From the NCBI RefSeq assembly GCF_022321485.1, contig NZ_JAKOGG010000002.1, positions 453,986 to 517,985 on the forward strand: a stretch of 64,000 bases of DNA, given 5' to 3'. Source of the DNA: Shewanella electrica (GTDB lineage: Bacteria; Pseudomonadota; Gammaproteobacteria; Enterobacterales; Shewanellaceae). Below the pieces are notes generated by a model. That model saw nothing but the letters and a program-made list of their open reading frames with translations. It had not been told where the DNA came from and did no database searches. Numbering within the stretch: position 1 is the first letter of the stretch; the number at the start of each line of letters is the position of its first letter. Made by a program: the position numbers and the translations under genes. This document shows positions 1 to 7,279 of the stretch, piece by piece.

Positions 1-1232
1 CAGCTTGGGCAAACAAACAGATAATGCATCCCTTCACCATATTCCTCTGTCTCGGCGCGGCTGATTTGCGCGACAAAGGTCATAGTTTGTTGGCACTGCG
101 GGCAACAAGGATAATCGGTATCTTGTACCCAAGCAGGCAAGCCGCCAAGTTGTGATTGGGTGGTGGCGCTTAAAAATTCATGCGCGGCAAACCAGGCGGG
201 GCGCTGCTTGCCTAGTTTGAAATTGGTCGCGGGGGCGAGTTCCCAATCATCTTCTTGCATAACGGCCTCGGTATCGAGCCAACAGTTGGCGCCTCCAGCA
301 CCAATACGGGTGAATAACTCTGCGCCGCCAAAACAGCTGCACACTTGGCAGTTCTTTAGTGCTAATACATCACCATCAAATGGCAGAAATCGACACTCAG
401 GCGCGGTTAAATCTATACCTAGCATGATCGTGAGCGGATGCTGACATTGCGGGCAGGGCGTGGATTCGGTGGTAAACGCATGATGACCGCTGCGGTTAGC
501 GGTGATTTCTAACGGGTAACAAGCATCAAAGTACAAGTTGCGCCGTTGGTCATTGGCATCCAACTCCCAGCCAGCTTCATGGGCATATTGCCACGGCGGG
601 CAATAAAGCAATGACGCCCAATTCGGTGGTGTGCGGCGCCACGCGGCAAATTGCTGCACGACTTGTGCATTGCCAATCCACGCTAATGCGCAAAGTAGAT
701 TGTTGAGCTCGCCGCGGTCTGTGCGGTATTGCTCAATGCGCTCAAGCAATAACTGCGTCATGGCTGCATCGGCACTGCGAAAGATCATCGCGGGCGCATC
801 AGCATGGTGTTGCAGTAGATAGTGTTGCAAGCGGCTGAGATCGCCTTGGCTGAATGCGGCCAACTCTAACGACAAGTCACTAAAGTAATCATTGTCGCCT
901 GCTTGATGGCGCGCAATGTCGTGCGCGATCAAATCATCGACTTGGGATTGGTTTAACTGCTGATATAACGCGGTGATATCGCCTTGGTAGCTGGCATAGC
1001 GGATTAACTTATTAAACGGCCGCTGCACATGGCGCTGTTTAATAATCTCGACCGCATCGGTTAATCCGGCATAGGGATCAATATCTTGCCGATTGGCGGC
1101 GATATAAGCCTGTTCAGCTTGTTGCTGCTGTTTTCGCTGACATGGCATACACAAGCCGCCGGTACGTTCGGCGGTTTCTGGTAGGATCATCGCGGCACAA
1201 TCGGCGCTGATACAGTTTACTTTTTCACTCAT
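1..1232 (-). CDS. Partial zinc-ribbon / DUF1963 (YwqG)-like protein, C-terminus off the window
   Basis: An uninterrupted minus-strand frame runs from ATG at 1232 to the window edge (410 codons, no stop), so the C-terminus is missing. An AAGGA ribosome site lies about 8 nt before the start. The N-terminus has a Cys pair motif (C-x4-C, then GLCMPC), likely a small zinc ribbon. Further Cys pairs follow (PCPQCQ near residue 250, CQVCSC near 290). The C-terminal part reads LGGLPAWVQDTDYP then CCPQCQQTMTFVAQI, the pattern I associate with DUF1963/YwqG domains. Such domains are found among bacterial immunity-like proteins. It precedes two other minus-strand genes of similar flavour, at 1263-2107. 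The family call is from memory of the motif; the exact role is unknown. Confidence 0.7.
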   Translation of the reverse strand, partial: MSEKVNCISADCAAMILPETAERTGGLCMPCQRKQQQQAEQAYIAANRQDIDPYAGLTDAVEIIKQRHVQRPFNKLIRYASYQGDITALYQQLNQSQVDDLIAHDIARHQAGDNDYFSDLSLELAAFSQGDLSRLQHYLLQHHADAPAMIFRSADAAMTQLLLERIEQYRTDRGELNNLLCALAWIGNAQVVQQFAAWRRTPPNWASLLYCPPWQYAHEAGWELDANDQRRNLYFDACYPLEITANRSGHHAFTTESTPCPQCQHPLTIMLGIDLTAPECRFLPFDGDVLALKNCQVCSCFGGAELFTRIGAGGANCWLDTEAVMQEDDWELAPATNFKLGKQRPAWFAAHEFLSATTQSQLGGLPAWVQDTDYPCCPQCQQTMTFVAQISRAETEEYGEGMHYLFVCPS

Positions 1233-1262
1233 AGCAACATCCTTGTATTGTATTCCTTTAGC

Positions 1263-1550
1263 TTATGCTTTCAGCAACTTGCCTTTGTAAATGGCAAACA
1301 GTGCAATAACGGCACCGCTGAAAGTGACCCAAGACAGGCTTTGCAGTAGCTGTTCGTCGTGGATAAAGAAACTAGACACAGCGCTGACTAGCATCACCAG
1401 CGCACCAAACATTTTCAGTTTGACCATCTTAGGTTCGTTAAACAGCCACTCGCTACAATGCGGGCATTGAAACTCCATGCCGCGTTGACCATCGCGCACC
1501 TTTTTGATTTTGCGGGCACTAAATTTCTCAGTACATGCGGGACACTGCAT
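1263..1550 (-). CDS. Small zinc-ribbon membrane protein, function unknown
   Basis: This 95-residue protein starts with a zinc ribbon made of two CxxC knuckles (CPAC at residues 3-6 and CPHC near 29-32). Two hydrophobic segments follow (about residues 48-63 and 75-90), so it is probably a small inner-membrane protein with a cytoplasmic metal-binding head. A GGAG ribosome site precedes the ATG. It lies between the SMI1/KNR4 gene and the DUF1963-like gene on the same strand, with gaps of 20-30 bp, which suggests co-transcription. I do not recognise the family. Confidence 0.7.
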   Translation of the reverse strand: MQCPACTEKFSARKIKKVRDGQRGMEFQCPHCSEWLFNEPKMVKLKMFGALVMLVSAVSSFFIHDEQLLQSLSWVTFSGAVIALFAIYKGKLLKA

Positions 1551-1570
1551 AAAAACTCCGTGGTATTGGG

Positions 1571-2107
1571 TTATTCAGGGAAAATAAATTCATCAGGATC
1601 TTGTTCAAAAGCCGTCAGTGAGGCGTGCAGTAGTTGCGAAAAATCGTCGCACACCCACACTATGGCATCGGGATCGTGTTGAAAGCCGATGATTTGTTGC
1701 TGCTTGTGATCAAATATCAATAGCAACTCACCACCGCCGAATGCGGCAAAAGGCAACCAATGAGCTTGATACCAGCCAGTATCAATGCGTGAGTCACGCG
1801 GTTCGGGAGCTTGATAGTCGGCATAGTTGGGCGCACGCCGTTGCATGCTCGCTCGCGCGGCCAACGCTTGTTGCAGCGATAAAAAATCATACCCGGTGAG
1901 GAAATTTGGACGGGCAAACATGGCTTGCCAACTGTCACCACCATCGGCCACTTGCCAAGCGCTACGCAGACTTGGGGCGATGCTAAAACCGAGTTGTTGT
2001 TCGGCCGCAAGCAGTGCGGCGTCAGTGGCTGGTGCCGCTAAGTTAAATGGCACTTGTTGAGCCAGATACAAGGCGCTAAGTCGCTGACAATATTCGCTAA
2101 AACCCAT
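1571..2107 (-). CDS. SMI1/KNR4 (SUKH) family protein, probable immunity-type protein
   Basis: The 178-residue protein has the SUKH-fold layout: an N-terminal pair of helices with the LAAEQQLGFSIAPSLRSAW stretch, then LPFAAFGGGELLLIFDH, then IIGFQHDPDAIVWVCDDFSQLL. In SUKH proteins this corresponds to the beta-sheet with its glycine-rich turn and the final helix. Known SUKH members often neutralise nuclease or deaminase toxins of polymorphic toxin systems, and others are housekeeping regulators. No toxin gene is visible nearby. It appears to be first in a minus-strand run with the genes at 1263 and 1-1232, and it sits back to back with the plus-strand run starting at 2335. The ribosome site is weak (GAG about 9 nt upstream). 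Confidence 0.75.
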   Translation of the reverse strand: MGFSEYCQRLSALYLAQQVPFNLAAPATDAALLAAEQQLGFSIAPSLRSAWQVADGGDSWQAMFARPNFLTGYDFLSLQQALAARASMQRRAPNYADYQAPEPRDSRIDTGWYQAHWLPFAAFGGGELLLIFDHKQQQIIGFQHDPDAIVWVCDDFSQLLHASLTAFEQDPDEFIFPE

Positions 2108-2334
2108 AATTCAACTCTATCCGTTACTACACTCTAGCCGTATTAAATCCGCCAGAGTAACTGCTGGTGCGAGTGTTGATATTTTGCTGACCGAGTGTGA
2201 CTTAGGCGTGTCAAAAAAGCCGATAGGTGAGCATAACAAATAAAAACGGTGCAATTGCGTGACTTATTATGTCACAGCCAGTATGGTGTCGCGCAAGTTG
2301 TTTTACTGGAAACAGTCGTTAGGACGTTAAGCAT

Positions 2335-3132
2335 ATGGAACATGGCGCGATAGCAAAACAGATCGTTAACAGCTCGTACATCAACACGATGGAGACGGAT
2401 ATCCGTGGCTTATTAAATTGGCAGTGGCGTAGCCTCAGCCAAGGTGAAAGCCCACAGGAACTGATCATCAATCCGCTCAAACATCGTTGGCAGTTAGCGT
2501 TGACGGACCCACAACCCAATAGTGAATCTCCGCAGTATTATTCCTACAAAAACCGCCTGTTAATGGCGATTTTGCTGCACAAGTATGGTTTAGTCGATAC
2601 CGTTTTAACTGCGCAAGCGCTCAAGGATATCGACCTATTGAATGAGCGCGTGGTGTTGTCGGATCAATTTTTCCGCCAAAGTGATGCGCTGAAAACGCTG
2701 CTCAGCACGCCAACTAGCCTCATTGCCCGCAAACCCAATAAAGCCGACAGCCCGACGTTTTTCCGCCAAGGTGATGTGGTTAGCATTCGTTATGGCGACT
2801 ATTACTACTGCGCCTACGTGTTTGATATGTATGGCTATAACCAGATGCCCGCTATACAGCTATTTGCCAAACGTTTCAGCCAACCGCCGCAATTGGCTGA
2901 GCTTGACGGCGTAGCCGCGTTGACGTTACCACGCGCTGGTGAGGCGCGAGTCGAGCAATGGTATGTGGCTGGCTTAAATTGGCTGCCCGATCCAGCAGGG
3001 CAGGTCGAACTCATCAAAGCGCAAAGTCCAATCACGCCAACGCTGACGGCACCGACCTTTGGTATCACCATGGCCGAGTGGTTTACTTGGCAGCAGCAGT
3101 TGCCGCAACTGTTTGAGGATATGAGGAGCTAA
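2335..3132 (+). CDS. Hypothetical protein, possible Imm26-like domain
   Basis: A 265-residue soluble protein opens a tight plus-strand run; only 2 bp separate it from the next gene. Residues about 140-165 read FRQGDVVSIRYGDYYYCAYV, similar in pattern to the 'GDV-I-x-GxYx-A-V' start of Imm26-type immunity domains, but the match is loose. The first ATG at 2335 is preceded by an AGGA-containing stretch; an internal ATG at 2389 is an alternative start. No signal peptide or membrane segment is seen. Function is unknown; an immunity role is inferred mainly from the neighbourhood. Confidence 0.6.
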   Translation: MEHGAIAKQIVNSSYINTMETDIRGLLNWQWRSLSQGESPQELIINPLKHRWQLALTDPQPNSESPQYYSYKNRLLMAILLHKYGLVDTVLTAQALKDIDLLNERVVLSDQFFRQSDALKTLLSTPTSLIARKPNKADSPTFFRQGDVVSIRYGDYYYCAYVFDMYGYNQMPAIQLFAKRFSQPPQLAELDGVAALTLPRAGEARVEQWYVAGLNWLPDPAGQVELIKAQSPITPTLTAPTFGITMAEWFTWQQQLPQLFEDMRS

Positions 3133-3134
3133 CA

Positions 3135-3914
3135 ATGAAAACGGAATTCCGCAGCGCGCCGCATGAACGCGTTGATTTATGTTGTGATTATTATCGACTG
3201 ACCGACTACCAAAGTTTTGATGAGGTGTTGGCATTCTACGAGCAGCAGCGCGCCGCCGAGCCAGACCATCAATGGTTGCTCACCTTAGATGATCTGGCAC
3301 AAGCCGATTACACCTCTTGTCATGCTTGCTTATCGCATGACCTCGATGACGTTCGCACCCTCAGCACCGCGTTAGATCTGTCGCATTTGCCAGCGACGCG
3401 CTTTGAAGATGGCAAGCACGTTGGCTATGTGACGCTTCCCGCCGAAATGATCATTCGCCAAACCAATTTTCAGCAGCGGTTAGCCGAGACCAGTTTTGAG
3501 CAAGTGATTGAGCGCAATATCGGTTTTACCACGGACTATGAAGTAGATTTTTTGCGCGCCAACCAGCAACCGCTTAGCGTGATTGATGATGTGATATTGC
3601 TGATCAAAGTGCCAGTCAGTGAGCCGCTTGAGGCACTGCTTGGCTTACCTAATGGCTATTTCAGCAGTGATTTGTCACCGATGGAAAGCTATCGCTTGGC
3701 GGAGCGGCTACAGCGTGATTTTGGGTATCGGTTGCTTGGGGTGGGAGCTAGCTATTTAGGCTTTTACCAAACCCGCGCGTTAACCGGCGCTGATGTCACG
3801 CAACTGCTCATGTTAATGCAGCAGGTTTACCGCGATATCACTCCTGAACAGCTACAGCAAGTTGAGCAGGTGGTGACTCACCAGCCGTTGTTATTACTGA
3901 GTTATACCGAATAA
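3135..3914 (+). CDS. Hypothetical protein, possibly DUF4253-like C-terminus
   Basis: This is a 259-residue soluble, acidic protein with a strong GAGGAG ribosome site overlapping the end of the upstream gene. Its C-terminal third (NGYFSSDLSPMESYRLAERL, then YGYR-type LLGVGASYLGFYQT) recalls the DUF4253 pattern, in which a 'W/Y-x-D/C-x-P' turn is followed by a helix and a G-rich strand. I could not confirm that. It has paired residues C55 and C58 (SCHAC) but no full metal site. It sits in the middle of the run 2335-5577, which looks like one transcription unit of small accessory genes. The product cannot be named with confidence. Confidence 0.6.
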   Translation: MKTEFRSAPHERVDLCCDYYRLTDYQSFDEVLAFYEQQRAAEPDHQWLLTLDDLAQADYTSCHACLSHDLDDVRTLSTALDLSHLPATRFEDGKHVGYVTLPAEMIIRQTNFQQRLAETSFEQVIERNIGFTTDYEVDFLRANQQPLSVIDDVILLIKVPVSEPLEALLGLPNGYFSSDLSPMESYRLAERLQRDFGYRLLGVGASYLGFYQTRALTGADVTQLLMLMQQVYRDITPEQLQQVEQVVTHQPLLLLSYTE

Positions 3915-3929
3915 CCGAGGAAAGGTACG

Positions 3930-4172
3930 ATGGCTCTCGAATGGCCGACAAACGAAGAATGTTACGCCGCCATGGCAGCGCTGGCGCACGACTATTTTAC
4001 TGGCGCGCAATTAGCCAAGTGGCAGCAACATATTGACGATGGGCTGGCGCGGGGGCAGATGCCAGCAGGCAAGGGATTTTTGCATGAGCTTGGCGGTGCC
4101 GTTAAAGTCGGCTCGCCGCTGACGCCACAGCAAAAACAGTGGTTTGATACAATTTGTGCCGTTTGCATTTGA
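3930..4172 (+). CDS. Small hypothetical protein (80 aa)
   Basis: The 80-residue protein has a good ribosome site (GAGGAAAGG, 5-6 nt before the ATG). It lies 15 bp after the previous gene and 9 bp before the next, so it belongs to the same transcription unit. It is predicted to be mostly helical, is rich in Ala and Gln, and has no recognised motif, signal peptide or membrane segment. A Cys pair closes the protein (CAVCI). No family is recognised. Confidence 0.55.
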   Translation: MALEWPTNEECYAAMAALAHDYFTGAQLAKWQQHIDDGLARGQMPAGKGFLHELGGAVKVGSPLTPQQKQWFDTICAVCI

Positions 4173-4181
4173 GGTAAAACG

Positions 4182-4679
4182 ATGACGACCAAAGCGCAGG
4201 CGTTAGCGTATTTTGAGCAGATGGGATTTCCGGCATTTTTTCAGCGGTTATATGCCGGGGAGTATGCCAAGGATGACATCACCATTTTGGTTGGTTGCCC
4301 AGAAGAATACTTCTTGATGACGGACGCCGAACAAGCGGCATATTCACAAGGGGTATTGATGCCCGTGATTGCCGATGCTGATTTTTCGACTATGGTGTTC
4401 CATCATCCGCAGCAGCAGTGTTTTATCGAACTCTTCACCGAGGATGGTGCAGTGAGGCAAGAATATGCCAATTACCGTCAACTGATGTTTGCGATTTTCT
4501 GCCGTGCCTACGACTGCTTTGAGGATGAGCCTGAGGCGGTAGTAAACATTTGCCAGCAGTTCCAACTCACAGCGTCAGAAACTCAGCATTGGTTGCAGTT
4601 TTTAACTACTGATAACAGTGCCAATTATGATGAATTTGAGGCGGCCAAGGCAGCGTTCATGGCGAGTATTATTGAGTAA
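4182..4679 (+). CDS. Hypothetical acidic protein, weakly SUKH-like
   Basis: This is a 165-residue, strongly acidic soluble protein with a GAGGTAAAACG ribosome site. The central part (LVGCPEEYFLMTDAEQ, then GVLMPVIADADF and a strand-rich region near residues 65-90) is reminiscent of SUKH/SMI1-type proteins, where a Pro-containing turn precedes the sheet. Key motifs are not clear enough for a firm call. Acidic pI and small size are typical of toxin-neutralising proteins, which is only suggestive. A strong hairpin follows 38 bp after the stop and may end this transcription unit. Confidence 0.55.
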   Translation: MTTKAQALAYFEQMGFPAFFQRLYAGEYAKDDITILVGCPEEYFLMTDAEQAAYSQGVLMPVIADADFSTMVFHHPQQQCFIELFTEDGAVRQEYANYRQLMFAIFCRAYDCFEDEPEAVVNICQQFQLTASETQHWLQFLTTDNSANYDEFEAAKAAFMASIIE

Positions 4680-4716
4680 GCAGCGAATAGATTTTGCGCC
4701 GTTGGACATTGAGTGA

Positions 4717-4752
4717 CGGCGGTTCAGTGGCATGTCAGCCACTGAACCGCCG
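4717..4752. terminator. Strong hairpin after the 4182 gene
   Basis: A perfect 15-bp stem (4717-4731 with 4738-4752) and a 6-nt loop lie between the genes at 4182 and 4881. No clear T-run follows on the plus strand, so it may be a weak terminator, an RNA-stability hairpin or a protein-binding palindrome. Confidence 0.5.
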
Positions 4753-4880
4753 CCAAGCGTTAAGTTGCTGCAGCTGATTAGTTTTTTAAGGTGCTATCAC
4801 TGAGCGTAATGGAGGCGAGATCGGGTGATAAGAACGAACAACCATTCACCAGCAACGGAAAGACTCAATAAGGAGTGTTA

Positions 4881-5222
4881 ATGCAAATAATGCTAATGGC
4901 TGACTATGAGTGTTTCCCTCTGTGGTGCAGTATTGATGGCGGTGTCAGCGAAAATATTGATCCCGTATCGTTGGCTATTTCGATTGAGTTGCAGCAGCAG
5001 ATTGATGCGTGGGATGCGCAATATCAAGCCACGTATGTAGCGGATAATCCGGTCGTCTCAGGTTTTGCCGATGCTACGGAAAAAGCCAGTTTTGTTGCGC
5101 AAGGTTATCACCTGATACAAGCACTACAGCGGGAGTGTTTAAGTCAGGGCATGACCGAGGTTGACTGGGTTTACTTTGATATTAGCAGTAACACTCGGCA
5201 AGTTATTGACTCGCAGCAATAA
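4881..5222 (+). CDS. Small hypothetical protein
   Basis: I place the start at ATG 4881 because AGGAG at 4871-4875 lies 5 nt upstream; the in-frame GTG at 4875 overlaps that ribosome site. The product is 113 residues, acidic and soluble. It has an aromatic- and Cys-containing N-terminus (ADYECFPLWC) and a helical middle part. The first residues resemble the start of small immunity-like proteins that open with 'D-Y-x-C-x-P-L-W', but I do not recognise the family. The next gene starts 13 bp after its stop. Confidence 0.55.
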   Translation: MQIMLMADYECFPLWCSIDGGVSENIDPVSLAISIELQQQIDAWDAQYQATYVADNPVVSGFADATEKASFVAQGYHLIQALQRECLSQGMTEVDWVYFDISSNTRQVIDSQQ

Positions 5223-5235
5223 GGATTAATGGCAC

Positions 5236-5577
5236 ATGGCGGATTATGCGCAAGTCACGCTAAAACATGCACTGGCGGCAGTTGTGGCGCAGTTACATTC
5301 CCCGCAAGACGCAGCGGTGAAGGCCGAACTTATCGCGCAAAAGCAGCAACTGGAAGCGGCGCTTAGTTTACTCTCTCAATGTGATCAATACGGCGTAACA
5401 TCCGCGGCGAACTTCACCCGTCTACCGGCGCAGCTGTGTAATACGCCCAGTAGTGAGTATCGCATTATCGAAGATTGTGAATCGGATAATCCAGTTGACT
5501 GGTGCGAGGTGGAGTGTCTCGAACAGCCGCTTAACCATGTGCGACTCGGCCCGGGCGATGTGGTGATTGAATGTTAA
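5236..5577 (+). CDS. Small hypothetical protein
   Basis: A 113-residue soluble protein lies 13 bp downstream of the previous gene, with AAGGA about 10 nt before the ATG. The first half is helical and Ala/Gln-rich; the second half is acidic and contains several cysteines (positions near 48, 67, 81, 89, 94 and the final residue), suggesting metal binding or disulfides. No family is recognised. It shares the accessory character of its neighbours. Confidence 0.5.
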   Translation: MADYAQVTLKHALAAVVAQLHSPQDAAVKAELIAQKQQLEAALSLLSQCDQYGVTSAANFTRLPAQLCNTPSSEYRIIEDCESDNPVDWCEVECLEQPLNHVRLGPGDVVIEC

Positions 5578-5618
5578 CTGTCGCTTGGTGATTATTTATT
5601 TAAAGCAAGGACGTCTTT

Positions 5619-6659
5619 ATGAAACTCACCCGTCAACGGCTCAAGCAAGCGGTGGAGCAGCAGATAGTTTCAGCCGAGCAGGCGGAGCGACTGTTTAGCT
5701 TTTTCGAGCAGCAAAGCCGCAACGAAGCCCAATTCAGCTTTACTCATATTCTCTATTATGTCGGTGGTTTGATTGCCATTGGTGCCATGAGCCTGTTTAT
5801 GAACCTTGGCTGGGAGGCATTTGGCGGCCTAGGTATTGTGGCGATTTCGCTGGTGTATGCGCTGTTAGGGCTATCGTTAACGCGCTGGTTTGCCAAACAA
5901 TCGCTGGTTATTCCTGCTGGTATCTGCGCCACGTTTGTGGTGGTTTTAACGCCGTTAGCTATCTATGGTGTGCAACAAGCGTTGGGGCTGTGGCCGGAAT
6001 CGGCGGGTAACTATCGTGACTATCACCATTATGTGCGTTGGTATTGGCTATATATGGAGCTAGGCACCTTGTCGGTAGGCGTGATCATGGCGTGGAAACT
6101 CAAATATCCGTTCATGTTGATGCCGATTGCGGTGACGCTGTGGTACCTGACAATGGACGTTACCGTCATGCTGGCAGGCGATGACTACAGTTGGCAACTG
6201 CGCAAGTTGGTGTCGATGTATGCAGGGCTGTTGATGATAGCGCTGGCGTTTTGGGTCGATATTCGTGCGCGCCATAGTGCCGATTACGCTTTTTGGATCT
6301 ATCTGTTTGGTGTGTTGGCATTTTGGTGCGGTTTGACCACGCAAGAATCTGATAGTGAACTCGCCAAATTAGGGTATTTCGGCATTAATTTGTTGATGAT
6401 CGCTGTCGGTGCTGTGCTGGTGCGGCGGGTGTTTGTAGTGTTCGGCGCCTTGGGTTGTACGTTTTATCTCGGGCATCTGGCGGATGATGTATTCAAAGAT
6501 AGCTGGTTGTTTCCGATGTCGTTGACGCTGCTAGGCTTGCTGATTGTCTATCTTGGCGTGTTATGGCAAAAACATGAACAGAGCATTACCCAAAAAGTAC
6601 GCTGTTATCTGCCTGCGGTAGTGCAGGAGTTGTTGGCGAGTAAAGACGTGTTGTCATAA
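5619..6659 (+). CDS. Polytopic membrane protein, DUF2157-like
   Basis: The 346-residue protein begins with a soluble helical segment (residues 1-35, containing ISAEQ-like spacing) and continues with about 8-9 hydrophobic helices up to residue 315. A short helix before the first membrane segment followed by many short membrane spans is the arrangement of DUF2157-type predicted membrane proteins. AAGGACG precedes the ATG. It is separated by 41 bp from the gene before it and may be part of the same transcript. The biochemical function is unknown. Confidence 0.6.
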   Translation: MKLTRQRLKQAVEQQIVSAEQAERLFSFFEQQSRNEAQFSFTHILYYVGGLIAIGAMSLFMNLGWEAFGGLGIVAISLVYALLGLSLTRWFAKQSLVIPAGICATFVVVLTPLAIYGVQQALGLWPESAGNYRDYHHYVRWYWLYMELGTLSVGVIMAWKLKYPFMLMPIAVTLWYLTMDVTVMLAGDDYSWQLRKLVSMYAGLLMIALAFWVDIRARHSADYAFWIYLFGVLAFWCGLTTQESDSELAKLGYFGINLLMIAVGAVLVRRVFVVFGALGCTFYLGHLADDVFKDSWLFPMSLTLLGLLIVYLGVLWQKHEQSITQKVRCYLPAVVQELLASKDVLS

Positions 6660-7279
6660 TGGTGGTTAGCTGCCTATGCGCCAGTTTCATTAATGGTTTT
6701 TAGCAGCGGATCTTTGAACTGGAAACACATCAGTGGTTGCCGCTTTGGCAGTAGCGCTTTGCCATGGTCAACGTTTAACAGTGCTTTGTTAACGCGAGGA
6801 CTCTTGCCAGTAACTCACCGCGTCTTGCTTGCGCTAGCGCAGGAGATGAATGTCTGCTCGGTGGCTAACTTCATCAATGACGCTTATCTTCGTGGCTTTT
6901 GCTTATTACTGCGGTTACTGAGGTAAGCAAAAAATCCTAAACCGTACAGTAAGATACTGAAATTTAGCTTAGTTAGATGATGCTAAAGTAAAGATTAAAC
7001 ACTTTTTGGTAAAAACCTATTTATAAAAGCAAATACGAATAAATATCATTTGTAATTGTTTGTTGCGATTGCTAACCTCGCCCCGTTTTCGAGACGCTTC
7101 CCCCCAAATATGTCTTGTGAGCTGCTGACCGTTGTTGCACTTAGTTGACTATGCGTCGCTCGCCGCGCTGCAATTCACACGCGTTGCATTTGGATAACAG
7201 CCAAACAATATCAGCAACCTCAAGTAAGCCATTAGCGGGGCATGATTCTCGATGAGTTAATTTTCTTGAGGGATAAAGG
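6660..7279. other. Intergenic region upstream of the TonB receptor
   Basis: This stretch of 620 bp holds no convincing gene. A 77-codon plus-strand frame (6693-6926) lacks a ribosome site and family resemblance. The AT-rich part (about 6940-7070) probably contains the receptor promoter. A poor Fur-box-like stretch (TATCATT at 7044-7050; about 11 of 19 consensus positions by eye) is not strong enough to annotate as an operator. Confidence 0.4.

Noticed and set aside
160-822. Plus-strand reading frames at 160-444 and 631-822
   Set aside because: They are antisense to the partial DUF1963-like gene, whose minus-strand frame is open for 410 codons with consistent Cys motifs.
6693-6926. A 77-residue gene between the DUF2157-like and TonB receptor genes
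   Set aside because: No ribosome site, no recognisable domain, and composition unlike neighbouring genes; probably a chance frame.
7037-7056. Fur box upstream of the TonB receptor
   Set aside because: Only about 11 of 19 positions match by eye and the left half-site is poor; a Fur footprint or weight-matrix scan would be needed.
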